From NCBI GenBank assembly GCA_023846275.1, contig CM043872.1, positions 28,200,670 to 28,264,669 on the forward strand: a DNA stretch of 64,000 bases, written 5' to 3'. The notes under the pieces were generated by a model. That model did no database searches. It was not told the origin of the DNA and worked only from the letters and a program-made list of their open reading frames with translations. The translations under genes were made by a program, and so were the position numbers. Each line of letters begins with the position of its first letter. Within the stretch, counting starts at the first letter, position 1. Shown here piece after piece: positions 51,310-64,000 of this stretch. This stretch comes from Vanilla planifolia. Taxonomy: Eukaryota; Streptophyta; Magnoliopsida; Asparagales; Orchidaceae.

Positions 51310-51390
51310 TTAAGTTGATTTGGTATAAACCATTCTAAGTTATGAGGAAGATTTATGGCAATGCTTACAAGTTGGATGTTTTCTCTTGTA
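51310..51390 (+). mobile_element. Ty3-gypsy integrase C-terminal trace
   Basis: The frame from 51310 reads FKLIWYKPF, one stop, then VMRKIYGNAYKLDV. This matches the pattern GPFkvlkkINDNAYkldLP at the end of plant gypsy polyproteins. The trace is short and interrupted, so it is a weak call. Confidence 0.4.
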
Positions 51391-52468
51391 CAAAAATATG
51401 TTCATTGTTAAATATTGAAAATCATAAGCCATTACTTGATGAATGATGTATGATGTAAAATATGAGGTTGTGCTACTATTGGATGATCATGAAAGTTATT
51501 TTTAATGTGAGGGAAATTTTTTGTTTAGGATGAAAGAAACAAACATTTGATATCAATAAATGGTATGGTATAGCTTAGAGCATAAGAAAGTTGAGCTCTC
51601 TCACGTTACTTTTTCTCTTGAGGAAGCATAAAAGATGATTGAGTATCTTCCTCGAGAATAGGAAGATTTAATGGGCCATGAATCCTAAAGGGTGTATGAT
51701 CAGTGATTAATTATACTTTGATAGAAAGGAAATTATCTTAAGTATTCTTAACAACTTGAATCTTATCATGATAGTTTTGACAACACTAATGAGTAATTTG
51801 CCAAGAGGAGTTTGCATGTTAATCAAGAAAGGCATCCTTGTTGAAGGAAGAATCAATTTCGTGAAACAATACCCAAGATGAGTCCTCAAGGAACATTTAT
51901 GGCATTGAGAAACCTTCATTGGACTTTTGGAAGATTGCCATCACTCAAATGATTTCCATATGCATTCGTAGAAGGTGCATTGATGAAAATTTGAGATAAT
52001 AGTTTTGGAAGGAATATTTTTTGTATAAAACATCCTTTAATTCATTATTTGTCTTAGAAGACTTTCTCATTTCTTTCATGTTTTTGTCTCATAATTATCT
52101 TCACATAATGAGTCTTCATAGTATTTGAAAAAACTTAATACAAAAACATTAGATTATGGATAAGATAATTTTGTTATTGTCAAATTAAATATATAACAAT
52201 CAAGAGTTCAATACAATAGATACAAATTATTTCATCTATTAAAAGAGAAGACAATCATAAGATGTAATGGCTATTTATTGTTAAATATAGTTTGATTGTT
52301 TTTAGAACATTACAAAGTGTGATTAGTTGCTAAAAGATTTACTCAAGTCTACAAAGTGTGGACTTTAATTGGTCTTTATAATGAATGGTATTTGAAAATG
52401 TATTTGTTGTTGAAAACTTGGAAGAAGAAATGTAAGTAGAGGTATCCTAACATGCATTGGTCAAATAT

Positions 52469-52507
52469 TGTTTTTATTGTAAGCTTGGTCACATAACTTT
52501 CATTTGT
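52469..52507 (+). mobile_element. Possible gag zinc-knuckle trace
   Basis: The frame gives CFYCKLGHITFIC, close to a retroviral-type knuckle but with three rather than four residues between the second Cys and His. It could be a decayed gag from a gypsy or copia element, or chance. Confidence 0.25.
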
Positions 52508-54040
52508 AATCAACATTGTTATATTAACCCAAAGATTGGGAGTGATGAAGGTGAAGACAATACAACGAGCGACTTGTTAAGGTGCGACCAAGTTAGTTTG
52601 TACTTCATCTATCTAACCATTTAAGTTGCTTGCCATTAACTTAAAATAATGTCGAACTTTTAAATGCACATTCCATCAGTGATAAATGAAATGATGCATT
52701 ATAGAATTGCTAATTAATAACCACATAGTTAGAAAAAAAAAGTCATTTTCGTATATTAATTTGCTTATCTCAAACTCATGAGAATGTGTTGAATGTTTCA
52801 ATAAGTTACGTGACGTATATTATAAAACCAAATGAGTTAATTGTTTGGACACAACTTCTGGCATCCTCACAAGAAAATAGAAGGCAATTTCCAAAGATAA
52901 ATTGCTATTTGAAATTGGGATTACGTCAATACAAATTACAATTAAAGGGTAATTAACAAAATAAATTGAGCAAAAATTAAGCGTATGTAAATGGTGGTGA
53001 TGTGCCATGGGCTTATACCCTTCATTTTTAAGAAAATATTTGAATATTGAAGTAAATGTGTCATTATTTGATTAAATTGAAAGAAAATAAATTTATCGAC
53101 AAATTTTTTTTACTAATTAAAAGTATTCATAAAATTATGAAAAATTAATTAACTTTAATTGAAAGAATATTAAAATGGAGAAATCTTCCTTGATTGGAAA
53201 TAAATTAAAGAAACACACGTTATTTTAGAAAAAATTCAAGCCCAAATGTTTTGGTGGTAATGTAATTAGTTTTTCATTAGAAAATGAATAAAATTCAAGC
53301 TGTAATGTTTAATTGTAAATAATTACTCATGGTAATCATTTTTTGAAAAAAAAATGTACTTTTTTAATGCATAACGGGAACATCAAAGGAAGAAGAATTT
53401 TCTCAATTAATTCTACCTTTATATTTATTGTTTTCCCCAAAGTAGAGTTAGTTAACTGGAGAAATCTAAAGGAGCAAGTGTTGAAGAAAATGCTGCCTCT
53501 TTTGATAGGCAGGCTTATGTTTCAGCAAAAATTTTTGTTATTGTAAACTTAGTTAATTTGATTAAATATCATCATATCATATAAGTATTTTTAATTTAAT
53601 CTGTTTGAGATAATTTTAGAAAGCTTAAACAAACACATATTGAGACAACTTTTTCCTATAATTGGTCAAATCAATAAATATGTAACATAATAAGAAATAA
53701 GCAATTAATTATATTCGCCGTAACGTCTGATCGGATGCAAGTTACTGAAGTAATAAATCATTTTTTAAACAAAAAAAAATGCCCTTTTCTGAAAAAAATG
53801 AGCTGTTTAGTAGTCATCCAGTATGCCATGGGCACGCAGTTTTGATAAATGATTGAAAAAAATATTTATCAAAATTTTATTTTTTTTTTAATTTCAATTT
53901 TGATTACTAATTTGTCACACTCTTCTTTAATGACTCGTTAGGCTACCGTACAGTAAATTCCATGGTTTGCTGGATGGATAAATTCGGCATGAAGACATTG
54001 GAGTAACGGAACGAAATTGCTCCACAGCTCATCCAGTCGT

Positions 54041-54621
54041 AAGGCATTCCATCTTCGACCGGCTCAACTTTTGGACCAAACTTTTCCGGTTGACCTCGGC
54101 CCGAGGTTTCGACTGTTGTGTCTCATGCTTTGGTCATGCATTGACACAAAAAAAAAAAAATGCTTTTAAAAGAAGTTGAAAAATAGCTTACCAAAATGAA
54201 AAAAATATAAAGCTCCCTAAACAATGTTCATATGTATTATTTATTAAATTATTTTTTTTAAATTAAGAATATTTGAATATACAAGGTTTGACAACGTGGC
54301 AGAAAGCTCCTTTCCCAAAAAGCGGTAAGGCCTGGCCATATAAGGGCATTTTGAGTCGCTTCCCGGCGATCATGCCGAGCAGATAACGCTCTACACTCGA
54401 AAGAGCGGGAAGGGAGGAGAAGGTTACGAAAAGGTGGCTCTTTGGAAACACCTTCTCCCTCTTCCCTTTCGCTTTCTCTTACTCGAGGATTGGCTGTGGT
54501 GACCACAGAATGCTTTGCTCTGCTGCAAAAGTCCCATCTTTCTGGTTTCCTTAAGAGCAGAGCAGCGGCCAGAGGCTCAGAAACAGCCACAAAAGGGGAA
54601 CCAAGTTGTGGCTCTACAGCC
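54041..54621 (+). other. Upstream region and probable leader of the FLZ gene
   Basis: 54360-54621 has normal to high GC content and an open frame without ATG that continues into the FLZ coding frame (from 54442). Its translation (for example SHLSGFLKSRAAARGSE) looks like the N-terminal part of FLZ proteins. TTGACC, a W-box core, occurs near 54089. Confidence 0.45.
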
Positions 54622-55350
54622 ATGGCCTCGCAGTGCCCGTGGAGAATCGGTGGTGCAGTTGGCCTCGGTATCGTTGCCGCCATGAGCGAAGACAGCGCAC
54701 ACCATTCGGAACGGCCTCCGGCGGCGGCTTTTCCGAGGTCACAGCTAACACCGGTCTCTCCGCCCCTTTTTTCGGTGCCGGTGCTTTCGATAAGCGGAGG
54801 CCAATCGCCAGCACCAGCGCCGCAGATGGGGATCGGGGAGGACCAGGAAAGCGAGGATCTTTCCGAGTGCTACACATGCGTCATTTCTCATGTGGGCGGG
54901 AACCATGTGAGAAGGATGGAGTACTTCGACGACGGTTACGGCGACAGCGGCGTCTTCTGTGGGTTGGCGCCTCCCGAAAGGCAAATTCCCATGTCACCGT
55001 CAAACTTTCTTAGCGTTTGCAATCTCTGCAGGAAGGAGCTCCATGGCGTTGATATTTTCATATACAAGTAATCACTTTTTCCCTTGTACTTGCTAAGATT
55101 ATCGCTTTAGCTTATCTTCTGAGGGAATTGATGGAATTCCTTTGACTGCAGGGGGGAGAAGGCCTTCTGTAGCGCTGAGTGCAGGTATCAGCAAATCAAC
55201 AGTGACGAACAAAATGAGCAGAAACAGGGCTCCAAAGCCATGAAATCTCTGAAACTTTCTCTAAGAGCTTCTCCCTTCTCAGTTATCGAGCGTGGCTGCA
55301 GCATCGTGAGCTACTCTACTGCACCGAGGCACACGAATTTATATGTATAA
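54622..55350 (+). CDS. FCS-like zinc finger (FLZ, DUF581) protein
   Basis: FLZ proteins are plant-specific adaptors that bind the SnRK1 kinase through their zinc finger. Exons 54622-55067 and 55152-55350 join AA|G in phase and give 214 residues. The FLZ motif straddles the junction: FLSVCNLCRKEL (129-140) with Cys133 and Cys136, then KGEKAFCSAECRYQQI (149-164) with Cys155 and Cys159 and the FCS signature at 154-156. The intron inside the motif is typical for the family. The first in-frame ATG (54622) has a strong context (GCCATGG). However, family-like sequence continues upstream without ATG for 60 codons, so the real start may lie in an unseen upstream exon or have been lost. Segment GLGIVAAM is family-typical. 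Confidence 0.85.
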
Positions 55351-56800
55351 TACTTCGATTTGATTGAATTTGCAAATGAATGTATAGTTTCTTCTTCATG
55401 TAAAGTTTCCAAAAAATTTGATTTTTACGTCTTCCTCTCTGCTCCCAACTCTCTGTGTTTGTGAAGTGTAAGTTGAAGATTCGCCTCATAATGAATTTGA
55501 TTTCATGAAATAATTAACGTCCAAAGAAACAATAATGTTTTCATCTCTTTTAATTTGCCACACAGGATCTTAACTGTGAATCTTAATCTTACTAAATGAG
55601 ATAAATCATATAATGATGCTGTATCATATTCATTAATAATTTTTTCAACTTATTAACACATTTTTATTATTTGTTTGTCATATCTTACTTGGTTTTTTAT
55701 GATATATTTTATAATTTTTGTAATATATTGCTTTTATGACTCAAATTTATTGCCATAAATTCGATAATAATAAATCGATTATTTATACTTATTCTATTGC
55801 AAGAGAAGTAAAAATGGAAATATTCTATTAAAGAGCATAATTTTAGTGCTAAATTAATGAGAATCAAATCTAGTAATCCTCCATGTTTAATCGCCTTCAA
55901 TAAAAGTTCGATTTTTATATTCATACATTCTTGCAAATTTGACCATGTTGTTTGAAACAGTATGATCACTTGAAATGGTTAACTGGTAGTTGAGTTTCAA
56001 ATATTGTTTTGGGTATACGATCCATTAATTGAGTAAATGGATGACATATTCCATTTGGTATGATACAATGGATCATTTTTGTTTTATAGTGGGTATAAAT
56101 GTAAATAACGACCTATATGCATTGATTTTTTATTGTTTTTTCTTATAAATCTAAAGAGTTATGTGAAAAACTCAATAGAACACAAGAGTTAGTTGCAACA
56201 CTACAATCTAAAGACAAGCATCTCATCATTAAGAACCATAGTTGCCTTCGTAGAGCGTTGAAAATTTCTTTTTACAATGAGTCCAACACCAATATCATCT
56301 ACAAAAGTCAAACGTCACATAGTCATCCAAAATCGTTTTAAAAAAATAAATACATAAATCATTTACCTAACACAGAAATCCTATAATAAAATACCTCCAA
56401 ATAATAAAGTAAGACATAGTCCTCATAATTTACTTAATAAAAAGCCAACACTTAGCTCAACACAATCACACAACGTGGATTGAGAACATACACTTCGTCC
56501 ATGTTATGTTGTACAAAAATGATCATCAAAGAGAAGAAACTCACACCACACTATGCAAATGAAAGAAGAAAAAAAAAGACCCAAATGAAATTTATACAAA
56601 CTAGACGCCGAAATCTTCAAAATGAGGGCAAAAAAGTTCATCAGATATAAAATAGGCTCCACAACCCCCACCAATCTTCTAGTAAAAAAAGAAGGTCGAC
56701 AGCCATCAGCCGGACAGAACAAACAAACGGGGGAGTGGCCAAAAGAGAATGTAACGAGCAAAAACGAGTATTCTACATCAAATTCCAAGAGAAAGCAGTA
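55351..56800. other. Convergent intergenic region, FLZ and UBP1
   Basis: It contains the 3'UTRs of both genes. 55500-56450 is AT-rich with no coding signal. Confidence 0.7.
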
Positions 56801-59164
56801 CTAGCTGTAGTACATGAGCTGCTGAGCAGAAGTTTGGGTTGGGTAGCCGTCGTAGATTGTTTGTGATCCACCAGGAATGAGACCTTGGGCTGCAGCAAGA
56901 CCGTGCTGGGCAGCCAAGGGTGCAGCAGCTGCCTGGGTGAGAGCAAGTTGACGTTGGTATGCCAAAAGATCGGCAGCCGAATACGCCTGAGGAAGGCCTG
57001 GTGCACCAAGAAGCTGGAAAGGAGGACCAGGTGGTGGCAGTGGGTTTGAAGTCGTTCCCGGTGGTGTGGGCTTGTTGCCCCAGGAACACTGCAATTAGTA
57101 ACAGACAATACTTATTACAGAAGAGCTATATGGAATATGGTGAACGAAATGACAAAATATAATCATGTTTGTAGATGTTACAGCATAGGTTATAAGCTAG
57201 AGCTGGTATATTTTATAAAAAATAATAGCATAGATGCAAATGCTAAGAATACCAATACCCTTGGCTCCATGTTGCATTTATCATGAATAGAATTGGTGGT
57301 ATCAGGGATTCTAGTAGTCACACATCTGATTTAACTTACCAGTGTTTCATTGCTTGAAATGTAAACTTTAGCACAGTTAAAAATAGGTGGGAATTCGAAC
57401 TATGAATTTTTATAGATTTTGTATGCAATCTCTAATAAATTGAAACTTTTGCTTAGAAGGATAATAGCAGTTATCTTTCTTCTGAAGGCAATTTTGCATT
57501 CATTTTTAGTAAAAATATATGTATGGAAAACAAAAGAAGATGGTACAAAAATAATTTTCAGTATGAATGATATTGAATTGTTTCATCTCTTTTATAGTGC
57601 TATTTGACTGCTAGTCATGACAATTGAACTAGTCAATCTTAGAGGGCTATGCTTACTTTTATGGACTTGCCACAAACTATTTTTCCGTTTGCCATCTGAA
57701 TGGCTGTGGCAGCTTCTTTGTGGTTGTGAAACCTCACAAACCCAAATCCTTTGTCTTTCTGAATGCGTACTTCCTCAATGACTCCAACACCGAGACTGTG
57801 GAACTGTCGATGAAGTTCTGCTTGTGTCACCTGCAGCAGCCATCATTGGAAACATGAATATCAGACGAATTCATTTCTTAGTTTAGGTGCTGCATGATGT
57901 AATTAAGGACACTCATGAGCAAACCTCATGAGCAAGGTTGCCAATATATACAGTAGTGTATGCGGGATTGTTCTCAGGAGCATCATCATTTGAATTCTCC
58001 GTAGGACCTTTTGTCACAGACGAGAAACATCAGAACCACAACAAGCCAGTTGCTTTAATCCTTGTCAAAACGGATGCCATCATTTTGAAGACCAGTATTG
58101 CGACCTACCATTACTAGTGTTCCGATTTGTTAATACCATTGCATTTTGATTATCACCAACTTGTTTCTCCTCCACAGAATTCTTGGTCGCCCAATTACAT
58201 CGTATTTGCCGACTGCCAAGCCACTTACCTAATTGTTGAAAGAAACTAGAATCAGCAACTACTAGTTTAAGCCAAATTGGATAAACAAACCCACGATATT
58301 ACTTTACCTGACATTTCATTAATAGCATTTTGTGCATCCTGAAAAAGAAAAACATTAAATTAAATGATTGCAAGTATGTCTGACGGGGTCTAGTTCAATT
58401 AAACTTGAGAAGATCATTGTACTTAACCACAATTCAAATATACATCATCAACCTTCCACCTCATATGGCAAAACTACCTGATTATTGCGGAAAGATACAA
58501 AACCATATCCTCTTGAACGTCCAGTCTTGTTATCCCACATGACTCGTGCATCTCTGATAATATACAAGAAAATAACAAAATAATAAGCTCATTATAATAA
58601 ATGATGTGAAAACAATAACAAAAGTAAGCCATAAATAAAAAAGGTCATCACGTCACTCTAAATAGTGCTTTGGTAAACAAGTTCCTTACAATTACACAGC
58701 ACAAGATAATAGCAAAAGGATCTAAAGAACTCACGAGCAACCGGGATAAACTTGAAAATGATTAAAAAGCATTGAATCAGTGACCTCAGAGCTTAGGTCC
58801 CCAACAAAAATGTGGAAGTGCCCTGACAATCATAAACAAAATGCCACAAAAATTTCCTCACTATCAAGTAATGCCAATGAATTGTTAATTGGACAGCAGT
58901 AAAGTTATGGCTAAGCATTAGAAGAGTGTTCACCAGATGTATCTTCTCGTTGAACGCTTGCATAAGCCCAATTCACTTTAATTGGCTGACCATAACTAAA
59001 ATAGAAAAAAGTTAAAAACGTGCTTGTTAAACAACAGGCAAAAGCAGTAAACTAAAACGCAAAGATAGGGATTGTAAGGACCCTTACAGCTGGCGTCCAT
59101 TCAAAGCCATAATTGCAAGAGATGCCGACCTTTGATCGTGGTAGTCAATAAACCCATAAGAAGA
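56801..59164 (-). CDS. UBP1: Oligouridylate-binding protein 1-like (UBP1, TIA-1/TIAR family), 3' part
   Basis: UBP1 proteins bind U-rich RNA in the nucleus, aid splicing and stability, and enter stress granules. Nine minus-strand exons join in phase: 59164-59088, 58995-58934, 58822-58735, 58553-58478, 58338-58308, 58228-58109, 58007-57925, 57830-57657 and 57088-56801, giving 332 residues to the stop. Visible: the end of RRM1 (RNP1 SSYGFIDY, then [20 protein letters not shown]), RRM2 (RNP2 IFVGDL, RNP1 GYGFVSF, then [16 protein letters not shown]), RRM3 (RNP2 VYIGNL, RNP1 KGFGFVRF, then [12 protein letters not shown]) and the Pro/Gln/Ala-rich tail ending SAQQLMYYS. About 90-100 N-terminal residues (the Gln-rich start and RNP2 of RRM1) are missing from the visible exons. 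The 31-base exon 58338-58308 is a microexon. Identification is firm. Confidence 0.94.
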
Positions 59165-62100
59165 CTGCCAGTGCAGAAATGCAGATCTGGTGAAGCTCAG
59201 TCATTGAACCACACACATTTGTATTTTGGAAGCTTAAAAGCTTCTTAAAAATGCCATTAGAACCCAACCTATGCATTTGCTATAATACATAAAACAACAA
59301 ACATCAACAGCAACAAACCTTAGTTCTACAAAATGGTTCCATACATGAATCCTCTAACAGTTTCCCTCTATCCATTAAAAGCTCTTTCTTACTTCCATGC
59401 ACAAATTAAGTTCTTGTTAAGAATTTCTTAAAACACGTCTAATGGAGAAATATAAACCTCTGTTATGTCGAGTTGCCAGACTTCTACACTTCGCTATGAA
59501 TTTGCTTTTTTGGTTTGTTCACTATATAAACATATATTGCTAACTGAGAGGTCAAGTCGGTAAGAATATGCACAAAATTATTTACAATGCACATGTATGA
59601 GAAACTAGAGAAAACTAGCTATATAGAACATTAACTTGCAGCAAAATGACAGGCAAATAGAAAGTTTAGCTCCAAACATCTTTCAAGTTCTGAAATACAA
59701 ATTCTCCAAAGGAAAAGGCAGTTTACACACAAAAAAAAAAATCTCAGATGATCCATAATGTAAGGCCTTGATTGTATAATTGTCGTCAACCAAAGTGATA
59801 TATCTAGATTTATGTATCTAGTACACTCAACAACATATGTTTCACTTAGTATCATTGCTAATGAAGCACGTGCAATTGTTCATTTAATGAATTCATAGCA
59901 TGATCGAAATTGTACCTTACATTCTGAAGGTATTCCAAGATTTAACTTACATTCCTATTGTTGCTAGCATTGGACAATCACCTAAGTGTCTGCATGGCAT
60001 GCTTCCACAAAGCAACTTTTGTTTTGCATTTCAACTAAGTCACGTCAAACTTCTGTTAAAAAGTGCCTTTATACTTTCATATAACCACCTTTTCAAAAAA
60101 AATGCCTTCACAAAGGTACCTATCTAAAACACTTCACAGCATTTCTGTATTATGACTTACCTTAGGGGTGTTATAGCTTACATGGTGCTAGTCGTCCTAA
60201 TCTTTTTTAGGGTCTCAATTTAAAAGTTCATATAAGTTTTCATTTAAGGCTAAGGTTTGTAAACAAATAACAAATAAGCTATTATAGTTTGTGGATAAAT
60301 TTCAATTCGACTCAGAGAAGCTACCTAATGGTTTGAAAACTGATGAGTGGATTGTTGGTTTGAGCCATTCGTGTATTACCCTTCCCATTCCTTGCTTATT
60401 TCCTAAATTCAACAAACTTTCCCCAGTATTAGCATACTGTTCCGGTTCCCTCTGCAGTCTGATGATGCATAATTTCGTAAGAGAAATTGGAAAAGGAACC
60501 TCCCTAAGTAGAAGCTCTAAACAAGAAGAGAGAGCTTCTTCCATCCAATGTGAGCAAACAAAACGTGACCAGACCCAAGCTAACGTGACACACAGACACA
60601 GATAGAAAGAGGGAGGGAAAAAGAACCAAAGGAAAAGGAGAAGAGTTGACAGAAATAGCTAAAAAAAAAAATTTAGGCACAAAAATTTAGTAAATGAAGT
60701 CAAATTGAGATCCCTAGAATTGTAATCACACTACTCCTTTTATAGACGAATAAAATAGTGAACACATCATGCTCCACATGACACAACAGCTAGCAGATCA
60801 TCATAATGATAGAAGTGGCATTTGCACCAATGCTGAACGAGCAAAAATGATTATGGCTTACCATTCATAGCTGAACTGACCTTGAGGTCTTACCAGCGGA
60901 GGTAAAATGACCTGAAGATAGAAGCTACAAGACTCTACCTGTCTTCATGAGGGTTGAACCACAACACCTACTCCATGAACAAAATTCTTCAAGGCATATG
61001 AACGTAGCTCCCGTAAACACTAACAACGTGATCCTCATTGAGGATAGGCTATCAAATATGTGAGACTAACCCATCCAATTTTGTATATTTACATTTACCG
61101 ACTTGTGCAAAATGAACTTTAGAATGAGCTAAATCATGTTACATAATATGAAAGCCTTGCAAGGTTATCTTTGCACATTTTATCCGAGTTTCCTAATTGA
61201 TTGGCAATACTACTATGTTATATCTAAACTAAATATCAATGATATCTTCACCTCTGTCTTTCATGGCTCTTTAAGTAGAATGCTTAAGGTCAGACTCGAA
61301 TTTTCTTAAGCCCTCCATCTTGCTAAAATCTTGTCATGATGGTCTTTTCATATGAATTTCAAAATCATTTTGCATACTGCTCATATCAAAACCTTGCTTA
61401 TCATTGTTATGCATTTAAGATTATACAACTTTTCTGACAGTCCTACTTAATGAATAAAAACTCCAGCAATTTGCAGGATTCTAAGCATCTCGGAATACAA
61501 AAAACCATAGGCAATTCATGTTATGCACACAACTCATTTAGCTTATGAATGCCATAACATGAGATGTCGACATGCCAACTAAATCGCTAAAAAGCTTCTT
61601 ATTACAAAATGAGTAATATCTAATAAAAAAATGTTTCACAAATACATAGTTTATACACCTCAACAACATAAATAATGAATTGCATCATCCATACTGAACA
61701 CTAAAATGCAATTCTTTAGAAATGCCCAAAATCTAAATAGCATGTAACAATAATTAATAAATAGCTGTGGCTCTCCATTACCAGCTTAACGTGACCGATT
61801 TATCTGATCCCAAACTTTGCTATCAAGCTATGAAAAATAGAAACAAAATAACGACATAGGCATATGACACAACATGATGAAGTGGCAACATGATAACATC
61901 CATAATTTAAAAAAAAAATCACAAAAATAATAAGACACATAAATTAAAAAAGATAATATAAATTATATAAATAAACATGTAACTAAACATTTCTAAATAT
62001 AACAACACAAAATGATGAAGGGATAATAATATAAAATCAGATTCAACAATGCGAAATCAAGCATAACAAATAAAACATAACTAGTAAAAAGGTTTCACGA

Positions 62101-64000
62101 TCAAGATATTGCGCATTAGAAATGTTCTTTTTATAATAGATTGAAGTTTAAAGGTAAAAATATCCGAATAAGAGATTGAAGTAAAAAATGCTTATAAGTA
62201 ATTCCCAAAATTTATTTAGAATACACTTATATATCAAAATTGTTTTGATTATTATTTGAAAATAACGTAATGCGGCTAACAATCATTATGGTTCATGATT
62301 GGTGCCACTACAATGGGATCATGAACTGCTAATGGATTTTATTATAATTATTACCAGGTATAGCCTAATTTCAAGTTGAAATGAATTTTAATCAAACTAT
62401 GAAATTTGAATGGAACTCAACAAGATAAATCCAATGACATTCACATTGTTGAAATTGAGAATCATTCGGGTTAATTTGTTATCAAGCATAGAGGTAAAAA
62501 TTAAAAGGTAAGAGATGTGAGAGAGGCAAAGAGGATATCTTTCCCCTCCAGCAAACACAGGAAAGATAGTGGGGGCAGGATAGGTTACAACTTAAGTGAA
62601 ATAGAAGAGCTAAAAGGAAAGTGGAGAGAAAAAAATCAAAAGAGTGTGGAAGCCAAGGAATATAGAAGAGGAAAGAAAAAGAAGAACAAAAAAAAGGAAA
62701 ATAGATGAGTTGAAGAAGAAAAAATGTTTAAAAAGACTTTCAAGTATTAATTTGCATTTCAAGGAAAATGAAGCACAAATTAAAGAAAAGTGATATAGCT
62801 TAGTTTACACACATAGGCAATGAGAAAGTTATGAAGCCTTGCCTAAAGTAAGATGAAAATGAGAAAATAAAAAACAAATCTTGAACAAAGTTGGATGAAA
62901 TTCGGATTTTAATGAGAGAATTAAGCACATGTGTATTCACAATATTAGAAATGATACTATGTTCATGATTATAATGGTTTGGTAAAAAAGTGACGGGGAA
63001 AAGTCCAGTTGAATGAATTAAAGTGTTACCAAAAATAGTTGAAAGTTGCATGATTTAAGGCCGCATTTGCAAATCTACCAAGTAATAAGCAAGAGCACCT
63101 GAGCAAGCCAAACACGTGACCAAGCCAAGAGGGGATTGAGAAATGATGGACAATAGGTTATCTTGAAATCAATCCATAAGAAAACCAACTAGCTAAGAAA
63201 TAAAAAGTAATATTTTGAATTTAAATGAATAACAAATGATGCGTATCAATTACAATTTCAAACCATGAGATAATCATTGTATGATGTGATCATGTTAAGA
63301 TGAACTCATATAATAATATTATTTATATTAAACATCAACTTTGATTCTATTATTTATCTATCTTATGCAAAAAAAATGAAAAGTTTAAGCTTAAATTTTG
63401 ATAAAAACAAGTATGATCTTTCATAAGATGAAATGAAGAAACAAGAAGAGGGTTATCTAGGATCATGTTATCCATTATTCGAGCTCATTTTATGATTAAT
63501 GTAATGACTTAATGAGATGTATTCATAATATTTATGGATTAGACTATGACCACTACCTAATGAATTAATGTTTGAAACTATAATCTCCTAACAATAAGTT
63601 CTCTACTAATACAATTGAGGATTAAAATTTTAGATGATATGTTCACAATAATTATAATTAATTAAGACTACAAGTTATAAACAAATGATTCATCATAGAT
63701 GAAAGAAAAGTGGTGGAAGCCAACTGAAAAAATCAACCTATGAGAAAATGAAATATTAAATTTATATGAGCGAGATGTGATGTTTTTATACAATTATTTC
63801 ACAATATAAATTTTTCATATAATATTCTACAAATGTATTATTATTTATTATCATGTTATCTTAAATTTACCTATTAAGTTTACAGCAGATATTCATTATT
63901 TAATATTTTTAAGTATTCCACAAGCACGAGATTGAGGTAGAAAGATAGAGTGCGGGAAAGCTCAAATTATTTATTTTACTTTAGTAGTTGAGATATGTGT
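59165..64000. other. Probable long intron of UBP1 and/or upstream DNA; no exon found
   Basis: The 5' exons of UBP1 (family sequence around CRSVYVGNI) were looked for on the minus strand and not seen, so the intron probably exceeds 4.8 kb. 60290-60640 contains a 240-base minus-strand open frame with CT-rich upstream sequence, unassigned. 61900-64000 is AT-rich without coding signal; 62500-62700 is purine-rich. Confidence 0.6.

Larger units (their letters stand above)
50200..54040. other. Intergenic region with Ty3-gypsy-like relics
   Basis: AT-rich and degenerate. Two possible gypsy traces are listed separately (51310 and 52469). No intact gene is seen. Confidence 0.55.

Noticed and set aside
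54606-55013. 135-residue + strand ORF overlapping the FLZ gene
   Set aside because: It is a shadow of the FLZ frame, which has the intact zinc motif and a correct splice junction.

Overview
This window is nuclear DNA of a flowering plant. Its genes have GT-AG introns, belong to plant-specific families, and sit in AT-rich DNA full of decayed retroelements. A short, strongly GC-biased single-exon gene (CNX6 type) beside AT-rich neighbours, and long introns carrying LINE relics, fit a monocot, probably not a grass. That placement is an inference and is not proved here.

Layout on the + strand coordinates. 1-4833: a GC-rich LINE (plant L1 type), + strand, cut by the window edge. It carries DUF4283, a zinc knuckle, the last part of the endonuclease, reverse transcriptase, zf-RVT and RNase H, and ends in poly(A). 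Frameshifts, stops and an internal deletion kill it. 4834-10697: AT-rich DNA with duplications and no recognisable exon. 10698-27665 (-): a CCCH zinc-finger/FG nucleoporin-like gene (C3H16/NUP42 type) with eight recognised exons. Its introns reach 6.8 kb and one holds a LINE relic; the last exon was not found. 32298-35621 (+): an OCT7/NiaP-type major facilitator with five exons. 36203-41904 (-): a group C RAF-like kinase with two coding exons, a 4.5-kb intron containing a LINE relic, and a probable 5'UTR intron. 44587-45171 (+): CNX6, the large subunit of molybdopterin synthase. 45172-54621: gene-poor, with Ty3-gypsy-like relics and a GC-rich repeat block at about 48.85-50.2 kb that has an snRNA-like promoter signature. 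54622-55350 (+): an FCS-like zinc finger (FLZ) gene with two exons. 56801-59164 (-): the 3' nine coding exons of a UBP1/TIA-1-like RNA-binding protein. Its 5' exons lie beyond the window or in the unresolved 59-64 kb stretch.

The genes do not form a pathway. They are ordinary, separately functioning plant genes: mRNA export or nuclear pore, nicotinate or cation transport, kinase signalling, molybdenum cofactor, SnRK1 adaptor, and mRNA metabolism. OCT7/RAF and FLZ/UBP1 are convergent pairs; RAF/CNX6 is divergent. I found no convincing new multi-gene system. The most unusual non-coding signal is the USE+TATA arrangement at 49794-49835, followed by repeated hairpins. Exon boundaries were read by eye from splice consensus, reading phase and family knowledge, and need RNA evidence.
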